From positions 124,001 through 188,000 of the forward strand of contig NZ_JAOBWS010000002.1 in the NCBI RefSeq assembly GCF_025245835.1: DNA of 64,000 nt. The letters run 5' to 3'. Positions 17,352 through 26,375 of this stretch are shown piece by piece. Position numbers and translations under genes: made by a program. Source of the DNA: Rheinheimera sp. 4Y26. Its GTDB lineage: Bacteria > Pseudomonadota > Gammaproteobacteria > Enterobacterales > Alteromonadaceae. The stretch's first letter is position 1, and the number at the start of each line of letters is the position of its first letter. The notes beneath the pieces were generated by a model. The model searched no databases. It saw only the letters and a program-made list of their open reading frames with translations, and was not told the origin of the DNA.

Positions 17352-18476
17352 ATGAAAGCACTTAAATCTATCCTGATTGCGTTTGGCCTGCTGCTATTGG
17401 TATTGGCAATTGTTGCCGGTATCAAAGCTGAGCAGATTTTTACCATGATCAAAAGTGGTGAATCTTTTGTCCCCCCTCCAGAGTCTGTCAGTGTGTATCA
17501 GGCTAAGCTGCAAAGCTGGCCACAAACCTACACTGCCATCGGTACAGTGGAAGCGGATGAAGGCATCACTATTTCAGCCCAGGTGCCAGGTAAGGTAAAA
17601 CGTATTGCCTTCCAGAGTGGTGCTTATGTGCAGGCTGGCGAAGTGCTGGTTGAACAGGAAGCGGTCAACGAAAAAGCCCAGCTGGATGCCGCTCAGGCCA
17701 GATTAAAGCTGGCACAGGCCAGTTACCAGCGTCTGGTAGAACTGCGTAAACGCAATATCGCCAGCCAAAGTGAGCTGGATACTGCGGTACAGCAGGTTGA
17801 GTCGGCTAAAGGTGATGTGGATGATTTGCGCGCCACCCTGGAGAAAAAACAAATTCGTGCGCCTTTTGATGGCCGGGTGGGTATTCGTCAGGTCGATTTA
17901 GGCACCGACTTACAGGTGGGCACTGCCATAGTTTCGCTGCAAGCCACCAACAGAGTGCGGGTGAATTTTCCGGTTCCACAAGGTTGGCTGTCACAAATCA
18001 GCCGTGGTTTAGAGGTCAGCGTGGCCGTTGGTGATGCTGAAGGTTCTGTTGTTTCCGGCAAAATTACTGCTATTGGTACTGAGATTAACCCAACGACCCG
18101 CAACGCCATAGTGCAGTCTTCATTAGACAATGCCGACAATAAACTGATGCCGGGCATGGCGGTGTCAACCACAGTAACTTTAAGCGAGCCGTTACAGGTG
18201 TTGGCTGTGCCTTCTACCGCCATTATCTATGCACCTTTTGGTGACACAGTTTTTGTCGCGGACAAAGATGAAAAAACCGGTGCGCTTAAAGCCAGACAGC
18301 AGTTTGTGCGGTTAGGCCAGTCCAGAGGTGATTTTGTTGAAGTGCTGGATGGTATTAAAGCCGGTGAAAGTGTGGTCAGTGCCGGCGCTTTTAAACTTTT
18401 TAATAATCAGGCGCTGGTGATCACCGACCAACCAACGCCGGAATTTAAAACAGAGCCAACACCGGCGGACAGTTAA
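17352..18476 (+). CDS. RND efflux periplasmic adaptor subunit
   Basis: Membrane fusion protein of a tripartite RND exporter. An N-terminal membrane anchor or signal (residues 5-24, no lipobox Cys seen) is followed by a split lipoyl domain (TISAQVPGKVKRIAFQSGAYVQ... and IRAPFDGRVGIRQVDLGT), an alpha-helical hairpin (about 105-165), a beta-barrel domain and a membrane-proximal domain. 374 residues. Resembles the MexH/AcrA-type group. Its partner pump starts 40 bases downstream. No outer-membrane channel gene follows. The substrate cannot be told. Confidence 0.92.
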   Translation: MKALKSILIAFGLLLLVLAIVAGIKAEQIFTMIKSGESFVPPPESVSVYQAKLQSWPQTYTAIGTVEADEGITISAQVPGKVKRIAFQSGAYVQAGEVLVEQEAVNEKAQLDAAQARLKLAQASYQRLVELRKRNIASQSELDTAVQQVESAKGDVDDLRATLEKKQIRAPFDGRVGIRQVDLGTDLQVGTAIVSLQATNRVRVNFPVPQGWLSQISRGLEVSVAVGDAEGSVVSGKITAIGTEINPTTRNAIVQSSLDNADNKLMPGMAVSTTVTLSEPLQVLAVPSTAIIYAPFGDTVFVADKDEKTGALKARQQFVRLGQSRGDFVEVLDGIKAGESVVSAGAFKLFNNQALVITDQPTPEFKTEPTPADS

Positions 18477-18516
18477 GCCAATTTGCTGCAGACACTGCCA
18501 TTTTTTCAGGTGAATA

Positions 18517-21500
18517 ATGAATATTACCGATATTTTTATTAAAAAACCGGTGCTGGCCATAGTGGTCAGCCTGCTGATTTTATTGGCCGGTTTTCAGTCG
18601 CTCAGCAATTTGTCGGTGCGTCAGTATCCGCGCAGTGACATTGCTGTGATCAAAATTACCACTGTTTATGTGGGAGCCAACGCTGAACTGGTGCGGGGTT
18701 TTATTACCACGCCGATAGAGCGGGCTATCGCCTCAGCTGGTGGTATTGATTATGTGGAATCGCAGAGCACTATGGGTGTGTCCACCATCAGTGCTCATCT
18801 GCATTTAAACTACGATCCGCTTAAAGCCATGACCGAGATTACCGCAAAGGTGAATCAGGTGCGCGGCGAGTTACCGCCAGAGGCCGAAGTGCCTTCCATT
18901 GCCATCGAAGCGGCGGACAGCCAGTTTGCGTCGGCTTATTTAAGTTTCAGCTCGGACATTCTGGAACAAAACCAGATCACCGAATTTTTAACGCGCTCGG
19001 TACAACCGCGGTTAATTGCGGTTTCCGGTGTACAAAAAGCGGAAATCCTCGGTGGCCGTACCTTTGCCATGCGCATCTGGTTAAAACCGGAAAAAATGGC
19101 CGCTTATAACATTACCCCAACCGATGTACGCCAGGCGCTGGCCAATAACAATGTGCAGGCTGCTATTGGCACTACCCGCGGCTCCTACACTCAGGTGAAT
19201 TTAAGTGCCAATGCCGACATGAACAATGTGGAAGACTTCCGCCGTTTGGTGGTGCGTCAAAACAGCGAAGGGGTGGTGCGGCTGCAGGATATCGCTGATG
19301 TGGTACTTGGGGCAGACGATTATAGTGTAGAAGTGAACTACTCCGGTCAGACCGCGGTGTTTATGGGTGTTTTTGTGGCGCCCAATGCCAATAGTCTGGA
19401 AGTGATTAAAAAAGTCACCGAAGAGATGGAAGCCATCAAAGCCGAATTGCCGGCGGGTTTAAGTGGTGAAGTGTCCTACGACGCCACTAAATATATTCAG
19501 GCTGCCATTGATGATGTGATTAAGACCCTGGCCGAAACCCTGATCATTATCATTATTGTGATTTTCCTGTTCCTGGGTTTTAGCCGCTCTGTGCTTATTC
19601 CGGTGATTGCGATACCGCTGTCGCTGATAGGCGCGTTATTTATTATGAAAATCTGTGGTTTTTCGCTGAACCTGCTGACGCTGTTATCAATAGTTCTGTC
19701 GGTGGGTCTGGTGGTGGACGACGCCATAGTGATGGTGGAAAACATTGAACGCCATATCCAGGAAGGTTTAAAACCCTTTAAAGCTGCCATAGTGGCGGCG
19801 CGTGAACTGGCCGGCCCCGTGATTGCGATGACAGTCACACTGATGTCGGTTTATGTGCCTATTGGTTTGCAGGGTGGTTTAACCGGCACCCTGTTCCGCG
19901 AATTTGCCATTACGCTGGCCGGTGCTGTAGCCATTTCCGCTGTGGTGGCTATTACCTTATCGCCAATGATGGCGTCCAGAATGCTAAAACCTCACACTGA
20001 GCTTAAAGCGCCTTTGTCGAAAATTTTTGACCGTTTTAGCGTGTTTTACAGCCGCAAACTGAATCAGACGCTGCAAAACCGCTGGGGTGTGTATTTGTTC
20101 TGGATTGGTATTACCGCTATGACCATTCCGCTTTATAGCATGTCGGCCAAAGAGCTGGCACCGACAGAAGATCAGGGTGTTATTTTTGGTATTGTTGATT
20201 CATCGGCCAATGCCACTATTGACCAGTCGGCGTTTTATGGCAAACAGGTGAATCAGGTATTTATGAAGGTGCCTGAAACCGACTTTACCTTTCAGATCAA
20301 CTTCCCAACCGGCGGTTTTAGCGGCATGGTGGTGAAACCCTGGGGTGAGCGTGAGCGCACTACAGCGGAAATTTTGCCTTCAGTGCAGGAAGAACTCAGC
20401 AAAATAGCCGGTGTGCGTATTATGCCAATTACCCCGCCGGCTTTACCTGGTGGTGGTCAGTTCCCGGTGGAGTTTGTCATTGCTTCTACCGCCGACTCGC
20501 GCGAAATTTACAATTATGCGTTAAAGATGCAGGAGCTGATGACTAACAGCGGTATGTTTGCCTTCCCACCTATGCTGGATATGAAAGTGGACCAACCTGA
20601 ATATCAGCTGCATATCGACCGCGAAAAAGTGGCCGATTTAGGCCTGGATATGCGCACCGTCACTCAGGATCTTGGCACCTTATTGGGCGGTGGTTATGTC
20701 AACCGCTTTAATATGGCTGGCTTAAGTTACAAAGTGATACCGCAGGTGAAAAGGACAGGCCGTTTAACGCCGGATGATTTAAGCAAACTTTATATCACTG
20801 GGCCGGATAACAGCATGATCCGCTTAGATCAAATTGCCACTATGACCCACAGCACTGTGCCGCGTAGCATCAACCGGATGCAGCAGTTAAACGCGGTGAA
20901 AATCAGTGGTGTGACGTTAAAGCCGCTGGATGAAACCCTGAGGTTCCTTGAAGCTGAAGCGGCAAAAATTTTGCCATCAAGCTACACCGTAGATTACACC
21001 GGTGAATCCAGGCAGTTAAAACGTGAAGGCAATACCTTCCTGCCGGCCTTTTTAACCGCTTTGATGATGATTTTCCTGGTGTTAGCGGCGCAGTACAACA
21101 GCTTCCGTGACCCTGTGGTGATTCTGGCTGGTTCAGTGCCGCTGGCGATGTTTGGCGCTCTGGTCTTTACCTTCCTGAAAATCCCGGCGCCTATTCCGCA
21201 CTTTACCGATGCTTTTACCAGCACGCTGAATATCTACTCGCAGGTGGGTTTAGTGACTTTGGTCGGCCTGATTGCCCGCAACGGTATTCTGGTGGTGGAA
21301 TTTGCCAATAAACTGCAGGAAGAAGGCCTGAGCAAAATTGAAGCTGTGCGTCAGGCCTCTGTGCTGCGTTTAAGGCCGGTACTGATGACCAGTATTGCCA
21401 CAGTGGCCGGTCATACCCCGCTGATTTTTGCCGAAGGTGCAGGTGCTGAAGCGCGTAACTCTATTGGTATCGTATTAGTGCTCGGCATGACCATAGGTAC

Positions 21501-21603
21501 CATCTTTACCTTGTTTGTGTTGCCATCGATTTATGTGCTGCTCGCTAAAGATCATCAGGCTGATCACGTCAAAGAAGAAAAACTGCAGGCCGATGCGGTG
21601 TAA
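18517..21603 (+). CDS. RND efflux transporter permease subunit
   Basis: Proton-driven inner-membrane pump of the HAE1/AcrB superfamily. Twelve transmembrane helices are expected, with two large periplasmic loops. The proton relay in helix 4 shows LVVDDAIVMVENIERH (Asp pair near residues 400-401). The N-terminus ITDIFIKKPVLAIVVS and LSVRQYPRSD are typical. 1028 residues, normal length. Belongs by look to the MexI/VexB-like group rather than heavy-metal CusA pumps. The 3' end is followed by a terminator shared with cca. Confidence 0.95.
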   Translation: MNITDIFIKKPVLAIVVSLLILLAGFQSLSNLSVRQYPRSDIAVIKITTVYVGANAELVRGFITTPIERAIASAGGIDYVESQSTMGVSTISAHLHLNYDPLKAMTEITAKVNQVRGELPPEAEVPSIAIEAADSQFASAYLSFSSDILEQNQITEFLTRSVQPRLIAVSGVQKAEILGGRTFAMRIWLKPEKMAAYNITPTDVRQALANNNVQAAIGTTRGSYTQVNLSANADMNNVEDFRRLVVRQNSEGVVRLQDIADVVLGADDYSVEVNYSGQTAVFMGVFVAPNANSLEVIKKVTEEMEAIKAELPAGLSGEVSYDATKYIQAAIDDVIKTLAETLIIIIIVIFLFLGFSRSVLIPVIAIPLSLIGALFIMKICGFSLNLLTLLSIVLSVGLVVDDAIVMVENIERHIQEGLKPFKAAIVAARELAGPVIAMTVTLMSVYVPIGLQGGLTGTLFREFAITLAGAVAISAVVAITLSPMMASRMLKPHTELKAPLSKIFDRFSVFYSRKLNQTLQNRWGVYLFWIGITAMTIPLYSMSAKELAPTEDQGVIFGIVDSSANATIDQSAFYGKQVNQVFMKVPETDFTFQINFPTGGFSGMVVKPWGERERTTAEILPSVQEELSKIAGVRIMPITPPALPGGGQFPVEFVIASTADSREIYNYALKMQELMTNSGMFAFPPMLDMKVDQPEYQLHIDREKVADLGLDMRTVTQDLGTLLGGGYVNRFNMAGLSYKVIPQVKRTGRLTPDDLSKLYITGPDNSMIRLDQIATMTHSTVPRSINRMQQLNAVKISGVTLKPLDETLRFLEAEAAKILPSSYTVDYTGESRQLKREGNTFLPAFLTALMMIFLVLAAQYNSFRDPVVILAGSVPLAMFGALVFTFLKIPAPIPHFTDAFTSTLNIYSQVGLVTLVGLIARNGILVVEFANKLQEEGLSKIEAVRQASVLRLRPVLMTSIATVAGHTPLIFAEGAGAEARNSIGIVLVLGMTIGTIFTLFVLPSIYVLLAKDHQADHVKEEKLQADAV

Positions 21604-21623
21604 CAGCTGCACTTCAGTTGTAA

Positions 21624-21666
21624 CCCAATAAAAAACGGAGCCGTCAGGCTCCGTTTTTTTATTGGG
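21624..21666. terminator. Terminator between RND pump and cca
   Basis: Inverted repeat CCCAATAAAAAACGGAGCC ... GGCTCCG, T-run, ATTGGG around GTCA, pairing about 19 bp with one bulged T. A-run and T-run on the two sides allow termination from both convergent genes. Confidence 0.88.
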
Positions 21667-21700
21667 CTTTTTTCCCCGCACACCGTTTTTAAATGTAATT

Positions 21701-22963
21701 TTATTGCGCTTCAGGTAGTGAATGGTCGCCCGCAGCTTTCAGCGCCTGCATGCTGTGACTGATGGCATCCAGCCTGGCCTTTGCCACTGCGCTGCGCATG
21801 GCCTCGCCCTGAAAACCTGCTGCGACCAGCGTTTTAATATCCACGGTTTTGGCGGCATTTGCCAGGGCGCGTAAATAATCCGCCTGCGGATAAGACGCCT
21901 GTTCAAAACCGGTGCGGCCGCGCAAATCGGCGATACAACACAGCAACAACAATTCCAGCCGCTCCGGTTTGCGCCATAAATCAATGCCATCAAACAGCTT
22001 TTGGATGGTGACAGGGCGCAGCTCCAAAGCTTTGTGTACCAGCTGATGGTATTCACTGGCCAGCAGCGCTAGATCCCGGCAGTCGTTGGGAATACGCAGA
22101 CGCTGACACAGGGCGCTAATCTCTGGCAACCCCAACACTTCATGGCCGTGGTGTGACGGCCAGTGCTCTGGTGGAGTCACGCCCTTGCCGAGATCATGGC
22201 ACAAAGCGGCAAAACGTACGTCCAGCCGCTCCGACAGTAGCGAAGCCTGCTGCAGCACCAGCATACTGTGAATGCCGCTATCAATTTCCGGATGCCATTT
22301 TGGCGGGTTGGGGATGCCCCAGAGTTTATCAAGTTCCGGCATCAGCACGGCCAGGGCGCCCACTTCATGCAGTAACTCAAAATAAGCAGCCGGTGTTTGC
22401 TCCAGCAGTGCTCTGGACGTTTCCTGCCATACCCGCTCCGGTGTCAGATGTTGCATCTCACCCTGCGCCACCAGCTCGGCCATCAGTTGTTTGGTGTCGT
22501 CAGCCACGCTAAAACCCAGCGGAAAAAAACGGGCATAAAAACGCGCGACTCTGAGCACCCGCAGTGGATCTTCAACAAAAGCCGGCGACACGTGGCGCAA
22601 CAGTTTTTGCTGTAAGTCCTGCTGCCCGCCATAAGGGTCAAATAACTCACCGCTTTGTTCATCAAGCGCCATTGCATTAATGGTTAAGTCGCGGCGCATT
22701 AAATCCTGTTCCAGCGTCACATCGGGCGCAAAATAACAGGCAAAACCGGTATAACCCTGGCCTTGTTTACGTTCAGTGCGGGCCAGCGCGTATTCCTGCT
22801 TGGTTTTGGGGTGTAAAAACACTGGAAAGTCTTTGCCGACACTCTGATAACCTTGCGCCAATAATTGTTCCGGTGTGGCCCCGACAACCAGATAGTCGTT
22901 GTCTTTTACTTTCAGGCCCAATAACTGGTCGCGCACTGCGCCGCCCACAAGATATATCTTCAC
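21701..22963 (-). CDS. cca: CCA tRNA nucleotidyltransferase (multifunctional)
   Basis: Adds and repairs the 3'-CCA of tRNAs without a template. The nucleotidyltransferase head has [14 protein letters not shown] and the catalytic pair in [18 protein letters not shown] and [12 protein letters not shown] follow. A C-terminal HD phosphohydrolase domain is present ([11 protein letters not shown]), as in the E. coli-type enzyme with phosphatase and phosphodiesterase activities. I start at the GTG at 22963 because AGGAA sits 6 bases upstream and the protein then begins directly with KIYLVGG as in E. coli; an ATG at 22993 adds ten residues. About 420 residues. Confidence 0.95.
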   Translation of the reverse strand: MKIYLVGGAVRDQLLGLKVKDNDYLVVGATPEQLLAQGYQSVGKDFPVFLHPKTKQEYALARTERKQGQGYTGFACYFAPDVTLEQDLMRRDLTINAMALDEQSGELFDPYGGQQDLQQKLLRHVSPAFVEDPLRVLRVARFYARFFPLGFSVADDTKQLMAELVAQGEMQHLTPERVWQETSRALLEQTPAAYFELLHEVGALAVLMPELDKLWGIPNPPKWHPEIDSGIHSMLVLQQASLLSERLDVRFAALCHDLGKGVTPPEHWPSHHGHEVLGLPEISALCQRLRIPNDCRDLALLASEYHQLVHKALELRPVTIQKLFDGIDLWRKPERLELLLLCCIADLRGRTGFEQASYPQADYLRALANAAKTVDIKTLVAAGFQGEAMRSAVAKARLDAISHSMQALKAAGDHSLPEAQ

Positions 22964-23040
22964 ATGCTTTCCTGACTGCGGTTTTTTTGCCATTATAACC
23001 GGCCAGCAACAATTGTCGCGTCAGTCACAGTCAGGATGTT

Positions 23041-23997
23041 ATGTACACCGGATTTTTTGGCCTGAACAGCCAGCCGTTTTCAATCGCGCCCAACCCGGAA
23101 TTTATGTATTTAGGGGCCCGTCATACTGAAGCTTTGGCGCATTTGCGTTATGGCCTGGGTGATGCCGGTGGTTTTGTCTTGTTAACAGGCGAAGTCGGCA
23201 CCGGTAAAACCACAGTGTCGCGCTGTTTAATGGCAGAGCTGCCGGAAAAAACTCAGGTGGCTTTTATTCTGAACCCGACTTTGTCTGAGCTTGAGCTGCT
23301 GGCTGCTATTTGTGATGAGCTCAAGATCCGTTATAAAAAAACCGACGCCAGTTTAAAAAATCTGACCGACAAAATTACCGCCAAATTGTTAAAAAACCAC
23401 GAGGCGGGGCTCAATACCATTTTAATTATTGACGAAGCGCAGCACCTGCAACCGGCTGTGCTGGAGCAATTGCGGCTTCTGACCAATCTGGAAACCAACA
23501 CCAAAAAGTTATTGCAGGTGATTTTAATCGGCCAGCCTGAGCTGCAGCAGCTGTTGCAGCGCCAGGACTTACGCCAATTAGCACAGCGTATTACCGCCCG
23601 TTACCACTTAATGCCGCTGACATTAATGGAAGTGCAACATTATGTGCAGCACAGGTTGCAGGTGGCCGGTTGCAGCAGGCCGGTGTTTACCGACGGTGCA
23701 CTGAAAAAATTATTTATGTTATCCGGTGGTATTCCACGGCTGGTGAACCTGATTTGTGATCGCGCTTTGCTGGGTGGTTATAGTCAGCAAAAAGCTTTGA
23801 TAGACGCAGCGCTGGTGCAACAAGCGGCGGCGGAAATTCTGGCGGTGCGTAAGACTGAGCCAGCCAAAACCACGCCCTGGTGGTTCTGGGCGTTACTTTT
23901 TATCGGTTGTATCGGCCTTGGCGCTTTGCTTGCCATTGGCCTGGACCTTGGGCTGAATGCAGTACCGGGTTCCGGCCTGAATAAATCTGGAAGTTAA
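23041..23997 (+). CDS. gspA: GspA/ExeA-like AAA ATPase
   Basis: ATPase that helps place the type II secretin in the cell wall, working with GspB/ExeB. The N-terminal YTGFFGLNSQPFSIAPNP is the hallmark of ExeA/MshM proteins. Walker A GEVGTGKTTVS (about residues 51-61), Walker B ILIIDEAQHL (about 132-141), sensor region RITARYHL. A C-terminal membrane helix (WWFWALLFIGCIGLGALLAI, about 281-300). It ends there without the long periplasmic peptidoglycan-binding part of Aeromonas ExeA. gspB starts three bases after the stop. Confidence 0.85.
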   Translation: MYTGFFGLNSQPFSIAPNPEFMYLGARHTEALAHLRYGLGDAGGFVLLTGEVGTGKTTVSRCLMAELPEKTQVAFILNPTLSELELLAAICDELKIRYKKTDASLKNLTDKITAKLLKNHEAGLNTILIIDEAQHLQPAVLEQLRLLTNLETNTKKLLQVILIGQPELQQLLQRQDLRQLAQRITARYHLMPLTLMEVQHYVQHRLQVAGCSRPVFTDGALKKLFMLSGGIPRLVNLICDRALLGGYSQQKALIDAALVQQAAAEILAVRKTEPAKTTPWWFWALLFIGCIGLGALLAIGLDLGLNAVPGSGLNKSGS

Positions 23998-24000
23998 CTG

Positions 24001-24924
24001 ATGTCGTTATTGATGGAAGCGTTAAAACAGCAACAAGGTCAGCAGCCGATGCCAGCTCAGCCTGTTGCTTATTCTCAGCCAGCGCCAACACCCAATGCAC
24101 AGGGCTGGAAAATGCTGGCTTTGTTGCTGTTGGTGCTGGTGGGCTTATTAGCTGGTTTTTTACTGGCGCAATATCTGCAAAAACCGCCAACAGCGCCGGT
24201 TGCCGCTGTGGTTCCACTACAGCCAGCCAGCGCCGGTCAAATTTTGACTGATTTATTGACGGTGCCGCCAGGTTCTGCCAGCACACAGGCCGATAGCAGT
24301 GCGGATGAAAGCCGCCTCGATGACAGTGCTGATCAGAGCAGCGAAGAGCCGCAACTGCTGGTATCAGCACAGCCGCGCTCGAAGCGACAGACGCAACAAG
24401 GGCTGGATGAACAGGTGGCTCTGGTGGCTGGTGAGCGCACTGCCCCGGAACCTCAAAACGATGTTGTGGCTACAGACTATGCCGACGAATTTCAGGCCCA
24501 GCCAGAGATGGCAGAAGCCAGCCTTGCTGACGAAGTTGCCCCTATGGCGCAACCTGAGCTCAGTGCCAATGAAGTGTCGGATGAACTCAAAAGCAAATTT
24601 GCACTGGCGCTGGAAGAAACAGGCTCAGCGCCAAGACGGCAGTCGGTGACAGAGCATGCGGCGCCGGCGCGCGATATCAATAGTCTGGATGAGCTGTTAA
24701 AACGGCAAATTCCACCCTTGCGTTTTGAAGCCCATGTCTATGCCACTGAACCCAAACAGCGTTGGGTGAAAGTAAACGGCAAAGATTTACAGGAAGGGCA
24801 GTGGGTGACAGCCGATATTCAAATTAAAGAAATTACGCCGCAGTATGTGTTGCTGCAAACCGGCCGGCAGCTGTTTAGTGTGGAAGCGCTTAGTGAATGG
24901 TCGTACCGTTTACCGGGGCGTTAA
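24001..24924 (+). CDS. gspB: GspB-like type II secretion assembly factor
   Basis: Bitopic membrane protein: a cytoplasmic N-tail beginning MSLLMEALKQ, one transmembrane helix (about residues 37-60), a long acidic low-complexity periplasmic linker, and the C-terminal GspB domain (about 220-305: PPLRFEAHVYATEPKQRWVK ... ITPQYVLLQTG). In the family it forms a complex with GspA to assemble the secretin. The remaining gsp genes are not in this window. Its stop is 6 bases from the stop of the convergent HD protein, with no terminator between them. Confidence 0.85.
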   Translation: MSLLMEALKQQQGQQPMPAQPVAYSQPAPTPNAQGWKMLALLLLVLVGLLAGFLLAQYLQKPPTAPVAAVVPLQPASAGQILTDLLTVPPGSASTQADSSADESRLDDSADQSSEEPQLLVSAQPRSKRQTQQGLDEQVALVAGERTAPEPQNDVVATDYADEFQAQPEMAEASLADEVAPMAQPELSANEVSDELKSKFALALEETGSAPRRQSVTEHAAPARDINSLDELLKRQIPPLRFEAHVYATEPKQRWVKVNGKDLQEGQWVTADIQIKEITPQYVLLQTGRQLFSVEALSEWSYRLPGR

Positions 24925-24930
24925 TTCGGG

Positions 24931-26037
24931 TTATAGATAATGCTGTAACTCCAGCTGATATTTTTTTAAGTCAGCGCAGGATTCAATCACTTCTTCACTT
25001 TGTTTACTTAAATCCAGCAGCTTGGCCGGCAAATGATGTCGGTGCAGGCTGTGGTAAAACAGTTTTAGCTTGGGTTTATCCGGATGCACACTGTGATTTT
25101 CCAGTACCAGCCCAAGCTTGCCAGATTTAAGCCGCACCACAGTGCCAGGGCTGTACAGGCCCACACATTGCAAAAACTCGCTACAAAGTTCGCTGTCCAG
25201 CGTTTTACCTTCGGCTTTTTTCAGGCTGGCTGCGGCCTGTAATGAATTTTTTCCCGCTGCTGTCAGCTTGCTGTAGCTGTTCACAATAGCCAGCATTTTG
25301 CCACCCAGGCTCTGCTGCTGCCCAAGACTTAAACAATGTTCCTCAATCATTTGTAAAAGTTCAGCCGGGCAATCCTGCTGTTGCTGCAACATCGGAATGC
25401 TGTAGCTGGCAGCATCAGAATCCAGATAAGGCTGGTTTGGATAGAGCAGCTGTAAATGCAGAGCGCCGCTGTCGTGCAATAAAGCGCCCAGTGTATAAAG
25501 CTGAGCTTGTTCTACCGGCAATTTGAGCCTTGCGGCAAAAGCTGCCATTAAACAGGCACAGCTTAAACTGTGCTGCAACAAGGTGTCATTCTGTTGGCTG
25601 ACCTGCTGCAAAAATAACAAAGCCTGACTGTTGCGTTTGGTGCTTTCCAGCAAGCGGTTGCTGACGCTCGACAGCTCATGAAAATCCAGCTCCTCCTGCT
25701 CTAACAGTTTGGGAAAACTGGCCTGCAGGCTATGTGCACTGGCGCTAAAAGCCAGTTCAGCTTTATTAATTTCCTGCTCAAAACTAATGCGGGGGGGCTT
25801 TGGAGGTGCCGGGGTTTTTGGCTCTGCCGGCGTTTCTGTTGGTGCAGCGGCAGGCGGTAATTGTTTGGCCGGGTCGATGGCAACTTCCAGCACGCCTTTT
25901 TGTTTGAGCAAAGCCAGAGCTTCCGGGCTTCGCACCCAGCCCGCGTCTTTCACCACAACGTCGCCGCGCTGCCGGGTCACCGACACCACATAACTGCCCA
26001 GTTGAAGTTCATCAATGGCGACCCGTTGCAATGCCAT
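24931..26037 (-). CDS. DUF3391 / degenerate HD-GYP domain protein
   Basis: The N-terminal DUF3391 (residues 1-60, MALQRVAIDELQLGSYVVSV) is the usual companion of HD-GYP phosphodiesterases that cleave c-di-GMP. A Pro/Ala linker (60-85) leads to the HD region with ALLHDSG (about 185-190). The diagnostic HHE..DG.GYP segment is replaced by EEHCLSLGQQQSLGGK, so the Glu-Arg, Asp-Gly and Gly-Tyr-Pro elements are missing. It is probably catalytically inactive or has a changed ligand. 368 residues; stands alone, reverse strand. Confidence 0.8.
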   Translation of the reverse strand: MALQRVAIDELQLGSYVVSVTRQRGDVVVKDAGWVRSPEALALLKQKGVLEVAIDPAKQLPPAAAPTETPAEPKTPAPPKPPRISFEQEINKAELAFSASAHSLQASFPKLLEQEELDFHELSSVSNRLLESTKRNSQALLFLQQVSQQNDTLLQHSLSCACLMAAFAARLKLPVEQAQLYTLGALLHDSGALHLQLLYPNQPYLDSDAASYSIPMLQQQQDCPAELLQMIEEHCLSLGQQQSLGGKMLAIVNSYSKLTAAGKNSLQAAASLKKAEGKTLDSELCSEFLQCVGLYSPGTVVRLKSGKLGLVLENHSVHPDKPKLKLFYHSLHRHHLPAKLLDLSKQSEEVIESCADLKKYQLELQHYL

Positions 26038-26160
26038 GATGCCGCTGTCCTTGAATAAAAAGAAGAATTTTGCTGAACATAGGCTGCTTCAGCCTGAAAT
26101 GCAATGACCTGCAGGGGGCTTGCTGAAAAAATTCCGGTCCGTGGAATTTTCCTTCTGTAT

Positions 26161-26307
26161 CAACGGCAATTGCTGCTGCATTACCGCTGTACCATAGATC
26201 CCTGTATATCACCGCCAATTGCTCCTGCATTGCCGGTGTACCATAGGTCCCACTATATCACCGCCAATTGCTCCTGCATTGCCGGTGTACCATAGGTCCC
26301 TCTATAT
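26161..26307. repeat. Three tandem copies of a 49-bp repeat
   Basis: Copies at 26161-26209, 26210-26258 and 26259-26307. Copies 2 and 3 differ by one base; copy 1 differs at several positions. Each unit holds an imperfect inverted repeat (CACCG.CAAT ... ATTG.CGGTG) and an AT-rich end (CTATAT). They lie directly next to the putA terminator, upstream of the HD gene. Not a CRISPR: there are no spacers. Confidence 0.9.
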
Positions 26308-26311
26308 AAAA

Positions 26312-26341
26312 AAAAGCCCGAAGCAAATGTTTCGGGCTTTT
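26312..26341 (-). terminator. putA terminator
   Basis: On the reverse strand an 11-bp stem (AAAAGCCCGAA / TTCGGGCTTTT) with an 8-base loop is followed by a run of eight T residues (positions 26315 to 26308), 35 bases after the putA stop. Confidence 0.88.
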
Positions 26342-26375
26342 GGTGTTGATGCAGCCGGGCAATTGCCCGGATTGA

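Larger units (their letters stand above)
26038..26375. other. Intergenic region between putA and the HD protein
   Basis: 338 bases that hold, in the direction of reverse-strand transcription, the putA terminator, three 49-bp tandem repeats, and an 8-bp hairpin AAAATTCC/GGAATTTT (26128-26150, loop of 7). The HD gene promoter must lie here. No gene is supported: the open frames crossing the repeats change frame with each unit because 49 is not a multiple of three. Confidence 0.6.

Noticed and set aside
26161-26307. Repeat array as a CRISPR
   Set aside because: The copies are directly adjacent with no unique spacers and there are no cas genes.
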